Origin: G963665005 sp963665005
GTDB taxonomy: Bacteria > Bacillota > Clostridia > Christensenellales > SZUA-584
Length of the DNA: 64,000 nucleotides
Assembly: GCA_963665005.2 (NCBI GenBank)
Contig: CAXXTQ010000001.1
Coordinates: 620,001 to 684,000, forward strand
Reading direction: 5' to 3'
The number at the start of each line of letters is the position of its first letter. Position 1 is the stretch's first letter. The translations under genes and the position numbers were made by a program. Of the stretch, positions 1 through 7,355 are shown piece after piece. The notes under the pieces were generated by a model. It made no database searches. It was not told the origin of the DNA and saw nothing but the letters and a program-made list of their open reading frames with translations.

Positions 1-544
1 GTATCATGGGCAGAACTCTCGGCGCTAGCTCAACTACATCAACGCTTCCCACGACAGGGGCAAGCCCTTCAGCAGCCTTAAGGCCTATAAGACCCGCGCC
101 GACGATAACGACTTTTGCCTGCTTAGACACGAGCTTTTCTATTCCCAGTGCACTGTCGTATTTCAAAAACGTGAACACGTTGTCCTGGTCTTTTAATCCG
201 TTTATCGGCGGAACGAACGGTGAAGAGCCGGTCGCGATAAGAAGTTTATCGTACGCTACGCTTTCTCCGTTTTCCAAAGATACGCTCTTTTTATCCGGGT
301 CGATAGCCGTCATTTTCTGCCCGAGAATAGTTTTAACGTTATTTTTCTCATAAAAATCTTTTTTTCTGTAATACATATTTTCCGGCGTAACTTTGCCCGC
401 AAGATAATACGAAATAAGAGGGCGCGAATAAACATGGTGCGTCTCGTCGCTTATAACGGTAATGCCGCCTTTTTTGTCATGCTTTCTTATGCCTTCTATA
501 CACCCTGCGGCCGCGGCGGAGTTTCCTATAATAACGTACTGCAT
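1..544 (-). CDS. FAD/NAD(P)-dependent oxidoreductase of the glutamate synthase operon (3' part outside window)
   Basis: Reads leftwards from the ATG at 544 and is still open at base 1, so only the first ~181 residues are visible. The N-terminus MQYVIIGNSAAAAG is an FAD-binding Rossmann loop. A second dinucleotide loop, VVIVGAGLIGLKAAEG, lies near residue 145 (NADH site), with the ATGSSPF motif between them. This is the pyridine nucleotide-disulfide oxidoreductase fold (NADH oxidase/rubredoxin reductase type). The start codon directly abuts the TAA of the upstream polyferredoxin gene (TAAATG), so the two are translationally coupled. Inferred role: bring electrons from NAD(P)H through the polyferredoxin to the FMN glutamate synthase subunit. 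A separate GXGXG-domain subunit, usual for such split enzymes, may follow beyond the left edge. Confidence 0.85.
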   Translation of the reverse strand, partial: MQYVIIGNSAAAAGCIEGIRKHDKKGGITVISDETHHVYSRPLISYYLAGKVTPENMYYRKKDFYEKNNVKTILGQKMTAIDPDKKSVSLENGESVAYDKLLIATGSSPFVPPINGLKDQDNVFTFLKYDSALGIEKLVSKQAKVVIVGAGLIGLKAAEGLAPVVGSVDVVELAPRVLPMI

Positions 545-994
545 TTATTCTTCACCTCTATCCTCATATTTAAGAGCATTGTTCGGGCAGTGCTTTACGC
601 ACTCGGGCTCTCCGAGCTGTGCGCACAAATCGCACTTCGCGGCGACTTTCTTTTTGCCCTCGTCGCGCACTATAGCACCGAAAGGGCACGCCAGAACGCA
701 AGTCCAGCAGCCTACGCACCTGTCGGTGTCGTTTGTCACAAGCCCCGTTTCGGGGTCTTTCTGCATAGCTCCGGTGATACAGGCTTCTACGCATTTAGGA
801 TCGTCGCAATGACGGCACTGGAGCGCGAAGTTTATTTTATCGCCCGTTTCTATATGAAGCCTTTCTACTGGTTTGGGGTCCTCAGTCTTGTGCGCTTTTA
901 TAATATCTTGTGTCAAAGAATGAGAAGTTCTGCAATAGACTTTGCAAAGCCCGCATCCAAGGCACCAATTTTCATCAGCATATACTTTTTTCAT
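545..994 (-). CDS. Polyferredoxin with four 4Fe-4S motifs (glutamate synthase electron carrier)
   Basis: 149 residues from the ATG at 994 (MKKVYADENWCLGCG), with an AAGGA ribosome site 6 nt upstream. An in-frame TTG 15 nt earlier overlaps that site and is unlikely. Four cysteine clusters are visible: CLGCGLCKVYC, CRHCDDPKCVEAC, CVGCWTCVLACP and CDLCAQLGEPECVKHCP, the pattern of HycB/DMSO-reductase-B type electron-transfer subunits. It lies between the FMN synthase subunit (18 nt gap) and the FAD oxidoreductase (0 nt gap), so it most likely relays electrons between them. The function is inferred from position; the iron-sulfur binding is clear from the motifs. Confidence 0.88.
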   Translation of the reverse strand: MKKVYADENWCLGCGLCKVYCRTSHSLTQDIIKAHKTEDPKPVERLHIETGDKINFALQCRHCDDPKCVEACITGAMQKDPETGLVTNDTDRCVGCWTCVLACPFGAIVRDEGKKKVAAKCDLCAQLGEPECVKHCPNNALKYEDRGEE

Positions 995-1012
995 TGATTT
1001 TCCTTTCAACCT

Positions 1013-2518
1013 TTATTCACCGGCGTGTTTTATACCGAGAATATCAAGCTCTTTTTGATTCAGCCCGATTCCCCTTAACATCAAACGGTTGCCGCGAAGG
1101 CTTTCTATTGCGTTTATACCCATGCCGCCGAGCATTTCTTCTATCTCATGCTTCCATGCGCTAATGAGGTTGCAAAGCCTTTCATACGCTATATCGGGGT
1201 TGAGCCGTTTTACAAGGTCGTCGCGCTGTGTCGCTATGCCCCAGTTGCATTTTCCCGTGTAGCACGTCTGGCACATATGGCAGCCTATGGCAATCAATGC
1301 GGACGAAGCAATATAGCAGGCGTCCGCGCCAAGAGCAATGGCTTTTACTATATCCGCACTGTTTCTTATGCTTCCCGCCGCGACAAGCGATACTTCGTTT
1401 CTTATGCTTTCTTCGCGGAGCCTCTGATCGACGGCAGCAAGAGCAAGCGCTACGGGAATACCTACATTATCGCGGACTCTTGAAGGCGCAGCTCCCGTGC
1501 CGCCCCTGAAACCGTCTATCGTTATGATATCGGCGCCCGCGCGCGCGATACCCGAAGCAATAGCCGGCGCGTTATGCACCGCCGCTATTTTAACGGATAC
1601 AGGCTTTGAATAGTTTGTCGCTTCTTTAAGCGAGAAAATAAGCTGGCCTAAATCTTCTATAGAATATATATCGTGATGGGGCGCGGGCGATATAGCATCG
1701 CTGCCCTCGGGAATCATTCTCGCTTTGCTGACAGCTTCGCCGACCTTTTCGCCCGGAAGATGTCCGCCTATGCCAGGCTTTGCGCCCTGTCCAATCTTTA
1801 TTTCAAGCATCGCTCCGGCATTAAGAAAATCCGAATGTACGCCAAAACGTCCCGAAGCGACTTGTACTATGGTGTTAGGGCCGTATTTATAAAACTCTTT
1901 TGCGAGGCCGCCTTCGCCCGTGTTATAAAGTATGCCGAGCTGCGTCGCCGCGCGTGCAAGAGCTTCGTGCGCGTTTTTGGAAATCGAACCAAAAGACATC
2001 GCCGAAAACATTAAAGGAACGGAAAGCTTGACCTGCGGAGGCATCTTTGTCTTTAAGTTGCCTTTTTCATCAAACTCAAGTTTTTCCGGCTTGCGCCCTA
2101 GCATAACGCTCGTCTCCATGGGCTCGCGAAGCGGATCAATAGAAGGGTTGGTTACCTGCGAAGCGTTTATAAGCATCTTATCCCAATAAAGAGGATAAGG
2201 CTTAGGGTTTCCCATCGCGGACAAAAGCACGCCTCCCGTCTGCGCCTGCTTATATATTTCTTTTATAGTGCTCGCTGTCCAGTTGGCGTTCGGCTTAAAA
2301 TCAAGATCGTTGACCTTTATTTTCAGAGCGCGTGTCGGGCATAGCTCAACACACCGGTGGCAGTTAACGCATTTGCTTTCGTCAGCCGTCATAAGCCCCG
2401 TGTCTTTATCGAGCGCGTGAACTTCGTTTGCGCATTGCTTTGCGCAAACCTCGCACTGTATGCATCTATTTTCGTCTCTTTCGACCAGATAATCCGGCCA
2501 GCCAAGTTGTAAACTCAT
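1013..2518 (-). CDS. Glutamate synthase FMN-binding (GltB central domain) subunit with N-terminal ferredoxin domain
   Basis: 501 residues from the ATG at 2518 (MSLQLGWPDY), with GGAGGAAG 5 nt upstream; the longer in-frame extension has no ribosome site. Residues 19-29 and 50-60 carry two 4Fe-4S clusters (C19/C22/C25/C29 and C50/C53/C56/C60). From about residue 80 the FMN-dependent glutamate synthase TIM barrel begins, with TIDGFRGGTGAAP as phosphate/FMN loop and a Cys cluster CHMCQTCYTGKC near the C-terminus where glutamate synthases bind a 3Fe-4S centre. This is the archaeal-type, split arrangement, lacking the amidotransferase and GXGXG domains of full-length GltB. It should convert 2-oxoglutarate plus ammonia (channelled from the amidotransferase) to glutamate. 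Its ATG overlaps the upstream stop codon (ATGA). Confidence 0.9.
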   Translation of the reverse strand: MSLQLGWPDYLVERDENRCIQCEVCAKQCANEVHALDKDTGLMTADESKCVNCHRCVELCPTRALKIKVNDLDFKPNANWTASTIKEIYKQAQTGGVLLSAMGNPKPYPLYWDKMLINASQVTNPSIDPLREPMETSVMLGRKPEKLEFDEKGNLKTKMPPQVKLSVPLMFSAMSFGSISKNAHEALARAATQLGILYNTGEGGLAKEFYKYGPNTIVQVASGRFGVHSDFLNAGAMLEIKIGQGAKPGIGGHLPGEKVGEAVSKARMIPEGSDAISPAPHHDIYSIEDLGQLIFSLKEATNYSKPVSVKIAAVHNAPAIASGIARAGADIITIDGFRGGTGAAPSRVRDNVGIPVALALAAVDQRLREESIRNEVSLVAAGSIRNSADIVKAIALGADACYIASSALIAIGCHMCQTCYTGKCNWGIATQRDDLVKRLNPDIAYERLCNLISAWKHEIEEMLGGMGINAIESLRGNRLMLRGIGLNQKELDILGIKHAGE

Positions 2519-3603
2519 TTGTCTTCCTCCACAAATCCGAGCACCGGTTCTCCGCCTCTGGGAGACCAAACTCTGTCCGGTTTATCGCAGATCACTCGAA
2601 TCGCTGCTTCCTCGCTTGCCACGTATAAGTTGTCGCCTTTTTCCGCCGCTACGAGCGGCCTTAGTTTTATTCGGTCATTAAGCGCCAGCATACCGCCCTT
2701 GAATCCTAATATTATAGAGAACGGGCCGTTTATAAGCGCCGAAGAGTATACCGAACGTATTGCCTCGAATTTTGCTTTTTTTTCTTTATCAAAGGTATCA
2801 ATCTCTTTCCAGAAAGGCGCAACCATAATGCTTGCGGCCTCGAGCAAAGACATACCGTGTTTTCGAATAAGCAGATCGAATATATACGTTATTACTTCCG
2901 TGTCCGTCTGCAGCGAGCACTTGTATCCGTACATTTCGACAAACCGGCGATTAGCGTCGTACGAAGATATTTCTCCGTTGTGTACTATAGACCAGTCAAG
3001 AAGAGTAAACGGATGCGCGCCGCCCCACCAGCCGGGCGTGTTTGTGGGAAACCTTCCGTGAGATGTCCACAGATAAGCATCGTACGTTTCTATCATATAA
3101 AACCTGCCGATATCTTCGGGATAACCTACGCCCTTGAATGCTCCCATGTTCTTGCCGGAAGAGAAAACGTATGCTCCGTCATATTCGCCGTTTATTCTAA
3201 AAACGCACCTTGCGACATATTCCTGCTCATTTAATTCCGACTGAGTCAGCTTAAATTTTGTCGGAGACACAAAATAGCGCCAGATAAGAGGGCTGTTATC
3301 TATACCCTTTGTTTTTTTTGTCGGCACTTTTCCGGCGTTTTCCACTTCAAAATGCCGATTTATAAAATCTTCCGCGTTTGCTTTGGCGGTCAGATTATCA
3401 TAAAAAATATGAAGAGCATAAAGCTCTGAGTACTGCGGATATATGCCGTACGCGGCAAAACCCCCTCCGAGCCCGTTGCTTCTGTCTCGCATCAGTGCAA
3501 TTGATGTAAGTATCGTCTCTCCCGAAAAGCGTTCGCCTTTTCGGTTTAGTATGCCGCTTATGGCACAGCCGGACGGTATCCTTACCTGTCCCTCTTTTTT
3601 CAT
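2515..3603 (-). CDS. Class II glutamine amidotransferase subunit of split glutamate synthase
   Basis: 362 residues from the ATG at 3603 (MKKEGQVRIPSGC), with a GGGGG-type ribosome site just upstream. Class II amidotransferases use an N-terminal cysteine; here Cys13 in SGCAISGI is the likely nucleophile, so a 12-residue leader would have to be removed. Further family marks are the TSHGRFPTNTPGWWGGAHPF stretch (substrate loop), the VHNGEISSYDANR motif with the oxyanion Asn/Gly, and DTEVITYIFD. It is the N-terminal domain of GltB as a free subunit. It is first in the operon, and its TGA overlaps the next ATG. It hydrolyses glutamine to supply ammonia. Confidence 0.9.
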   Translation of the reverse strand: MKKEGQVRIPSGCAISGILNRKGERFSGETILTSIALMRDRSNGLGGGFAAYGIYPQYSELYALHIFYDNLTAKANAEDFINRHFEVENAGKVPTKKTKGIDNSPLIWRYFVSPTKFKLTQSELNEQEYVARCVFRINGEYDGAYVFSSGKNMGAFKGVGYPEDIGRFYMIETYDAYLWTSHGRFPTNTPGWWGGAHPFTLLDWSIVHNGEISSYDANRRFVEMYGYKCSLQTDTEVITYIFDLLIRKHGMSLLEAASIMVAPFWKEIDTFDKEKKAKFEAIRSVYSSALINGPFSIILGFKGGMLALNDRIKLRPLVAAEKGDNLYVASEEAAIRVICDKPDRVWSPRGGEPVLGFVEEDK

Positions 3604-3672
3604 TGTTATCCCCCTTGGATTATTATGCGTACATTAAATCATGTTTAAATACGCAGCCTGCAAATGTTTAAA

Positions 3673-3720
3673 AAAGACGCCAATCAGACCCATTTTTTAT
3701 GAGTCGAAAGAAACGCCTTT
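3673..3720 (-). promoter_or_regulatory. Nested terminator-like hairpin in the glutamate synthase leader
   Basis: On the minus-strand transcript AAAGGCGUU (3720-3712) can pair over nine positions with GGCGUCUUU (3681-3673), using G-U wobbles. Inside it GACUCA (3705-3700) pairs with UGGGUC (3692-3687) around an A-rich loop. The outer stem is followed immediately by a run of Us. It lies about 70 nt before the first gene, inside the transcript made from the promoter at 3780-3808. That is the layout of an intrinsic terminator used for attenuation. The factor that would control it (glutamine level, an ANTAR-type antiterminator or other) cannot be told from the sequence. Confidence 0.55.
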
Positions 3721-3779
3721 GTTTCGTTTATTTACTTTTTAAAAAGGAAACTGTTAATTTCCCTTAAGCTGGCTTTCTC

Positions 3780-3808
3780 ATTATACTATCAGTCAAACAA
3801 AAAATCAA
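3780..3808 (-). promoter_or_regulatory. Sigma-A promoter of the glutamate synthase operon
   Basis: On the minus strand TTGATT (3808-3803) and TATAAT (3785-3780) are separated by exactly 17 nt. Transcription would start near 3773, giving a leader of about 170 nt before the amidotransferase ATG at 3603. A weaker hairpin, GGGAAA...UUUCC followed by Us, lies at about 3745-3768. Confidence 0.7.
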
Positions 3809-4107
3809 TAGCGAAAACTCTAAAATTGCAGTTAATTAATAAAAATATTGCAAAATATACTAAAACAACAGCCTGTTTAGCAGGAATTAATGCAAAACAT
3901 GAAATTATTAGTATCTAAACCTGCACTTTCTCTTTTCTGCTATTTGTATATTTTGATGAGTTTTGTAAAAAATGCTTATAATATTTTTATTGGCAAATGC
4001 ACAAAATACTTTATGTAAGGAAATAGCCGCTTTTGCCGGGCTGAGGATGTCTAAACCTTATAATATAGCTGACAAGAGAAAAACTTAAAGGGACAAGGAA
4101 GCAAAAA

Positions 4108-4316
4108 TGTTAGTGTAAAAAAGGTAGAAGTGGTGCAATATGGATTGTACGAAAACGGCTCTAAAGTGTTTATAGGCCATACGGGAACACCGGCTACCGT
4201 TTCACGCCGAAAATCGTAAGCGGGCTTACCGCTGGGCCGAAAAAGACAAGAATCAGCGGCGGCTTTATCCTTACCATTATAAAAGCAGCGGCGCGGTATG
4301 AAAAATTCCGTGCCGT
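4108..4316 (+). pseudogene. Possible decayed fragment of a surface-protein-like gene
   Basis: On the plus strand one frame reads VEVVQYGLYENGSKVFIGHTG (in part) up to about 4205. Another frame then continues with PKIVSGLTAGPKKTRISGG from about 4209. The two pieces look like one former coding stretch split by a frameshift, and neither has a convincing start. The base composition is closer to coding DNA than the AT-rich stretch to its left. I do not recognise the parent gene; this is a weak call. Confidence 0.25.
4281..4316 (-). terminator. Terminator of ktrB-ktrA
   Basis: CGGCGCGG (4289-4296) and CCGTGCCG (4308-4315) form an 8-bp stem. On the minus strand it is followed by CUGCUUUU. It sits directly after the ktrA stop codon at 4319. 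The plus strand also has a T-run after it, so it could work in both directions. Confidence 0.5.
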
Positions 4317-4318
4317 TG

Positions 4319-4984
4319 TTATTTTTTGGTTGCTTTTTCTAGCCGGCTTATCTCGTCTTTGTTTCCAACGACTACAAGAGAATCACCGTGCCGGATAATA
4401 TCCGTGCCAAACGGAGTGGTGTTGATTATCTTGTTGTCCTTTTTAATTGCTATAATATTAACGCCATATTTTTTTCTGAAATCAAGTTCAGCTATGCTTT
4501 TGTCTTTCCATGAATTAATACTGGCAATGTCAACAATTCTAAGGTCTCCCGAAATTTCTATATAATCAAGAATATTAGATGCGGCGAGGTTATGCGCAAC
4601 CCTGAACCCCATGTCTCTTTCTGGGAAGATTACTTTGTCGGCGCCCGTTTTATAAAGCACTTTTCCGTGCAATTCGTTTTGTGCTTTTGCTACAACAAAC
4701 GATACGCCTATCTCTTTGCAGAGCAGCGTGATAAGTATGCTCGCCTGCAGGTTTGAGCCTATCGCGACAACGGCGACATCAAAATTACGAATTCCGAGCG
4801 CGTTTAAAGATTTTTCGTCAGTAGCGTCTGCCTGTACCGCGTGCGTAACATAAGGAGAGATATCGGCAATGCGTTCTTCGTCCATATCTACCGCGAGAAC
4901 ATCTTCGCCTAGCCCGGACAGGCATTTTGCAATATTCTCCCCAAACCTGCCCATTCCTATTACAACATATTGTTTGTTATCCAT
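4319..4984 (-). CDS. ktrA: Ktr/Trk potassium uptake regulatory subunit (RCK domain)
   Basis: 221 residues, the usual length for KtrA-type proteins. The N-terminal RCK/Rossmann domain starts with YVVIGMGRFGENIAKCL, whose GxGxxG loop binds NAD(H)/ATP. A C-terminal TrkA-C (RCK-C) domain follows from about residue 140, ending in GDSLVVVGNKDEI. The cytosolic protein forms an octameric ring that gates the membrane subunit. It lies 3 nt downstream of the ktrB gene in one operon, in the standard order transporter then gating ring being transcribed together. No cyclic-di-AMP riboswitch is seen upstream. Confidence 0.9.
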   Translation of the reverse strand: MDNKQYVVIGMGRFGENIAKCLSGLGEDVLAVDMDEERIADISPYVTHAVQADATDEKSLNALGIRNFDVAVVAIGSNLQASILITLLCKEIGVSFVVAKAQNELHGKVLYKTGADKVIFPERDMGFRVAHNLAASNILDYIEISGDLRIVDIASINSWKDKSIAELDFRKKYGVNIIAIKKDNKIINTTPFGTDIIRHGDSLVVVGNKDEISRLEKATKK

Positions 4985-4987
4985 AAG

Positions 4988-6373
4988 TTATCCCACCATA
5001 AACCTTTCTTCAGGATACCGTATATTCGCATTGTTTTTTTGTACTCTGTTTGCAAGAGCAAAGGTAAGCGTCATAAGCCCTATTCTTCCCGCAAACATTA
5101 CAGCCATTATTATAACACGGCTTGCCGTGCTTAGCATAGGCGTGATTCCGGCCGACAGCCCGACTGTGCCGAAAGCGGAAAACGCCTCAAAGAATATATT
5201 CTCGAAGGTAAACAGCCCGCCTCGCCCTCCTTCTATAGCAACAAGTGCAAAGCATGCTGTAAATACAAAAACAATACCAAGCGTGGTAATGGTTATAGCA
5301 CGTTTAATCGTCTCTTTTGCTATTCTTCTGTCCAAAACGGTAACCTCTTTACGGCCGGTTATTCCAGATATCGCAAATAAAAGAACGATCGCCATAGTCG
5401 TCGTTTTTATACCGCCGCCCGTGCCGGCGGGCGAAGCCCCTATAAACATCAAAAGCATGGTAATGAATTTTGTAGCTGGCATAAGAGAGCCCTGGCCGAT
5501 TGTAGAAAAACCTGCCGTTCTCGGAGTTATTGCCTGGAAAATACCGCCGAGAATTTTGCCTCCCGAGTCAAGGCTTTGCGCCCCGAGCGTATCCGGGTTG
5601 GAAAGCTCGAAAGGGAAGACGACTAATAGGCCGATAGCGATAAGCACCGCTGTTGCCATAAGCACAAGTTTTGTGTATCTTGTAAGTTTTTGTTTTCTCT
5701 TTAGCCTTTTTATATTAAAAATATCTGTAACGACTATAAACCCGAGGCCGCCTAGAATGATAAGAGCAATCAAAGTTATGTTTATAACAGGGTCGCTGAT
5801 AAAAGCCGACATGCTTGAAAACTCTCCCGAAACTTTGCCGAGCACATCAAAACCGGCGTTGCAAAAAGCGGAAACAGAATGAAAAACGCTGTAATAAACG
5901 CCTCTTAAGCCAAACATAGGCACAAAACGGGTGGCAAATATTGCAGCGCCTAAAAATTCTGCTGTAAAGGTTACCGTCAATATTTTCAGCACCATTTTAA
6001 CAAGGCCGGAAAGGTTAAATTCGTTCAGCGCTTCTTTTATTATCATGCGTTCGCCAAGCGTTATTCGTTTTCCTATAAGCACAAAAACGAAAGATGTAAT
6101 GGTCATAAACCCAAGCCCGCCTATCTGTATCAAAAACAGTATGACTATCTGTCCGAAAAGAGTGAATGCCGTGCCCGTATCCACAACAACAAGGCCGGTA
6201 ACGCAGACGGCAGAGGTCGATGTAAAAAAGGCGTCGACCAGACGTATGCTTTTTCCCGAAGCGCTGGCGATGGGCAAAGACAGCAATACCGCGCCTAAAA
6301 CTATAAGCGCCAGAAAACCAAATATTATAATCTGCGTCGGGTGCAGTTTGCTTTTTATAAGATGTTTATCCAA
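4988..6373 (-). CDS. ktrB: KtrB/TrkH-type potassium transporter membrane subunit
   Basis: 461 residues beginning at a TTG (6373) with AAGGAG 7 nt upstream; no ATG fits that ribosome site. The protein is almost wholly hydrophobic with the four-fold M1-P-M2 plan of the Trk/Ktr/HKT superfamily. Selectivity-filter loops are recognisable at TSTSAVCVTGL (about residue 55), HSVSAFCNAGFD (about 165), ITPRTAGFSTIG (about 280) and EAFSAFGTVGLSAG (about 395), each with its conserved glycine. It imports K+ (often Na+-coupled) under control of the adjacent RCK protein. Confidence 0.9.
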   Translation of the reverse strand: MDKHLIKSKLHPTQIIIFGFLALIVLGAVLLSLPIASASGKSIRLVDAFFTSTSAVCVTGLVVVDTGTAFTLFGQIVILFLIQIGGLGFMTITSFVFVLIGKRITLGERMIIKEALNEFNLSGLVKMVLKILTVTFTAEFLGAAIFATRFVPMFGLRGVYYSVFHSVSAFCNAGFDVLGKVSGEFSSMSAFISDPVINITLIALIILGGLGFIVVTDIFNIKRLKRKQKLTRYTKLVLMATAVLIAIGLLVVFPFELSNPDTLGAQSLDSGGKILGGIFQAITPRTAGFSTIGQGSLMPATKFITMLLMFIGASPAGTGGGIKTTTMAIVLLFAISGITGRKEVTVLDRRIAKETIKRAITITTLGIVFVFTACFALVAIEGGRGGLFTFENIFFEAFSAFGTVGLSAGITPMLSTASRVIIMAVMFAGRIGLMTLTFALANRVQKNNANIRYPEERFMVG

Positions 6374-6459
6374 AAAGCTCTCCTTATTGCTGCTAAATTA
6401 TAACATATCCCGCTAATGCATTCAATGAATGCGCGTTTCGGAATAGAAAAGATATCTTA

Positions 6460-7251
6460 TTAAGGTATACGGATAAATCTTGGTTTGCGTTTGTCAAAAG
6501 CACACACGTACTCAAAGCCTATATCTTTCAGCCGCGAAAGCGTTTCGTCCACTTTATAACCGACAGAGCTTTCTATGTGGGCATCCGACCCGACGGTTAT
6601 AATTTCTCCGCCCAGCTCAAAAAAACGTTGGGCAATATGCATTTCGGGCATTGTTGACGGTGTTGTCATTAGCCCCATTGTGTTTATCTCCAGCCCTTTG
6701 CCTTTATCTAATAATATTTTCAGCAGTGTGTCAACAGCGTCAGTGTAATCGCTGTAACGCAAAAGTTTATCGTCGTAAGTGCAGAATTTTGCTATGTACC
6801 CCAGATGCCCCAGAACGTCGTAAAAATCACACGCGGCCGCCGTCTCTATAGAAGAGCGAAGATACTCTGTGTAAGCGTCTTTCTGCGAAAAAGTTTCCCA
6901 AAACTCGGGGTAATATGGATCCTGCCCGAATACGATGTGCTGAGAGCCTATCACGCAGTCGAGGCTTTGCCCTTCAAGCAAAGGTGGAAGCTTTTCTTTC
7001 GTGCGCATATCAAGCCCCGCCTCTATGCCTTTGCGTATACGGATTTTCGGCAAACTGTTTTTTACAGCGTCAAACGCTTTTCTGTAATTATCAAGGTTAA
7101 CAACAAAATCTATATCGCACGGAAAATCGAGATCGAGGTGTTCCGTGAAACAGATTTCGGAAAGCCCTTTATCCTGTGCCGCTTTAGCCATGCGCAGCAT
7201 GCTTACTTCGCAGTCGCCCGAAAGATCGCTATGTATATGATAATCTATCAT
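6460..7251 (-). CDS. hisK: Histidinol-phosphatase of the PHP family (HisJ/HisK type)
   Basis: 263 residues from the ATG at 7251, with GAGGAG 8 nt upstream. Polymerase-and-histidinol-phosphatase (PHP) metal-binding motifs are in order: DYHIHSD at the N-terminus, CFTEHLD near residue 36, GSQHI near 103, LGHLGYIAKF near 148 and GSDAHIESSVGY near 223. The family dephosphorylates L-histidinol phosphate in histidine synthesis with a trinuclear metal centre. No other his genes are in the window, so a related PHP phosphoesterase role cannot be excluded. It stands alone between ktrB and the Ca2+ ATPase. Confidence 0.75.
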   Translation of the reverse strand: MIDYHIHSDLSGDCEVSMLRMAKAAQDKGLSEICFTEHLDLDFPCDIDFVVNLDNYRKAFDAVKNSLPKIRIRKGIEAGLDMRTKEKLPPLLEGQSLDCVIGSQHIVFGQDPYYPEFWETFSQKDAYTEYLRSSIETAAACDFYDVLGHLGYIAKFCTYDDKLLRYSDYTDAVDTLLKILLDKGKGLEINTMGLMTTPSTMPEMHIAQRFFELGGEIITVGSDAHIESSVGYKVDETLSRLKDIGFEYVCAFDKRKPRFIRIP

Positions 7252-7355
7252 CCGTTTCTCCTCATTGGTATACCCGCGTTATGTATATTCCCATTCTACC
7301 ACAAACGCATAGAATGTTTGTACAACAAAATGATTACAATGTATTTGCTTTTAAA

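Larger units (their letters stand above)
3604..4318. other. 715-bp intergenic region between glutamate synthase operon and ktrA
   Basis: 3604-3810 holds the leader and promoter of the leftward operon (listed separately). 3811-4100 is AT-rich and shows no open frame or clear RNA structure. 4105-4318 looks like degraded coding sequence followed by the terminator of ktrA. No intact gene is supported here. Confidence 0.6.

Noticed and set aside
434..997. 187-codon plus-strand frame over the polyferredoxin gene
   Set aside because: The minus-strand protein has four perfect iron-sulfur motifs; the plus frame is its shadow.
4030..4110. Resemblance to a TPP riboswitch (GGGCTGAGGATG... followed by AACCTT)
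   Set aside because: The second conserved half is absent and no thiamine gene follows in that direction.
4869..5882. Long open frame of 337 codons on the plus strand opposite ktrB
   Set aside because: It is a low-complexity Ser/Pro/Ile-rich mirror of a strongly conserved membrane protein on the other strand and has no family motifs or ribosome site.
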